Part shown: in pieces, positions 63,935 through 64,000 of the stretch
Numbering within the stretch: position 1 is the first letter of the stretch
How the letters are laid out: every line of letters starts with the position of its first letter
Assembly (NCBI GenBank): GCA_013398295.1
Contig: VZSF01005548.1
Span: 414,638 to 478,637, forward strand
Source of the DNA: Chionis minor
Taxonomy: Eukaryota; Chordata; Aves; Charadriiformes; Chionididae
Reading direction: 5' to 3'
Length of the DNA: 64,000 bases
The notes under the pieces: generated by a model
Seen by the model: the letters and a program-made list of their open reading frames with translations, nothing else
Databases searched by the model: none
What the model was told of the DNA's origin: nothing
Translations under genes and position numbers: made by a program

Positions 63935-64000
63935 AAGACGCGAGTTTGGGGCTGGGCAGGAAAAGGAGCGAGGACAGCGACAGCGGGCGGGGGCGGGGGG
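63935..64000. promoter_or_regulatory. Possible edge of a CpG-island promoter
   Basis: Composition changes abruptly: CpGs at 63939 and 63941 and several more up to the window end. Two GC boxes lie head to tail (GGGCGG at 63985-63990 and 63991-63996), finishing in GGGG. Such SP1/KLF sites are typical of vertebrate CpG-island promoters. The gene, if any, lies beyond 64000, and its strand cannot be told. Confidence 0.4.

Overview
The window reads as non-coding vertebrate DNA, most likely from a bird. The main evidence is four CR1 LINE fragments of the avian/reptilian type. They show the typical truncation (5' end lost, 3' end kept) and, in the two best-preserved tails, ATAGAATT- or GTTCTGTG-like 3' repeats. 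The background is AT-rich, has few CpGs, and carries scattered homopolymers and short microsatellites. Crocodilian or turtle DNA cannot be fully excluded because they also carry CR1. Two ambiguous bases (32507 and 55999) mark it as draft assembly sequence.

No host protein-coding exon, tRNA or rRNA could be supported. Open frames in unique sequence are short, lack recognisable domains, and come with no convincing splice-site or codon context. The longest, 184 codons on the minus strand at 46844-47398, ends inside a TG/CA microsatellite. The window is therefore probably a large intron or an intergenic region.

Layout: 1-16971 is unique AT-rich DNA with two low-complexity tracts. 16972-18210 is an old plus-strand CR1. 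19650-20017 is a GC-richer block that may be a decayed LTR. 28969-30062 is a minus-strand CR1 with a large internal deletion. It is abutted at 30063-30408 by a CpG-rich solo LTR flanked by the 4-bp repeat GGCC. 38758-39262 is a third CR1, minus strand, containing a perfect 22-bp palindrome. 39261-63068 is mostly unique sequence with several candidate regulatory spots: a PBX-HOX-like site at 45870, an inverted GATA pair at 51371, and CpG clusters at 54910 and 61130. 63082-63684 is the best-preserved CR1, still open across the last ~168 codons of ORF2 and carrying an in-frame CTCTG expansion. The last ~65 bases turn sharply G+C- and CpG-rich with adjoining GC boxes and may be the edge of a CpG-island promoter whose gene lies outside the window.

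No gene system or operon-like arrangement is present, and I found no clear sign of a new biological system. The most useful leads are the solo LTR, the internally deleted CR1, the LTR-like block at 19.65 kb and the CpG clusters. All functional statements about regulatory spots are inference from motifs.
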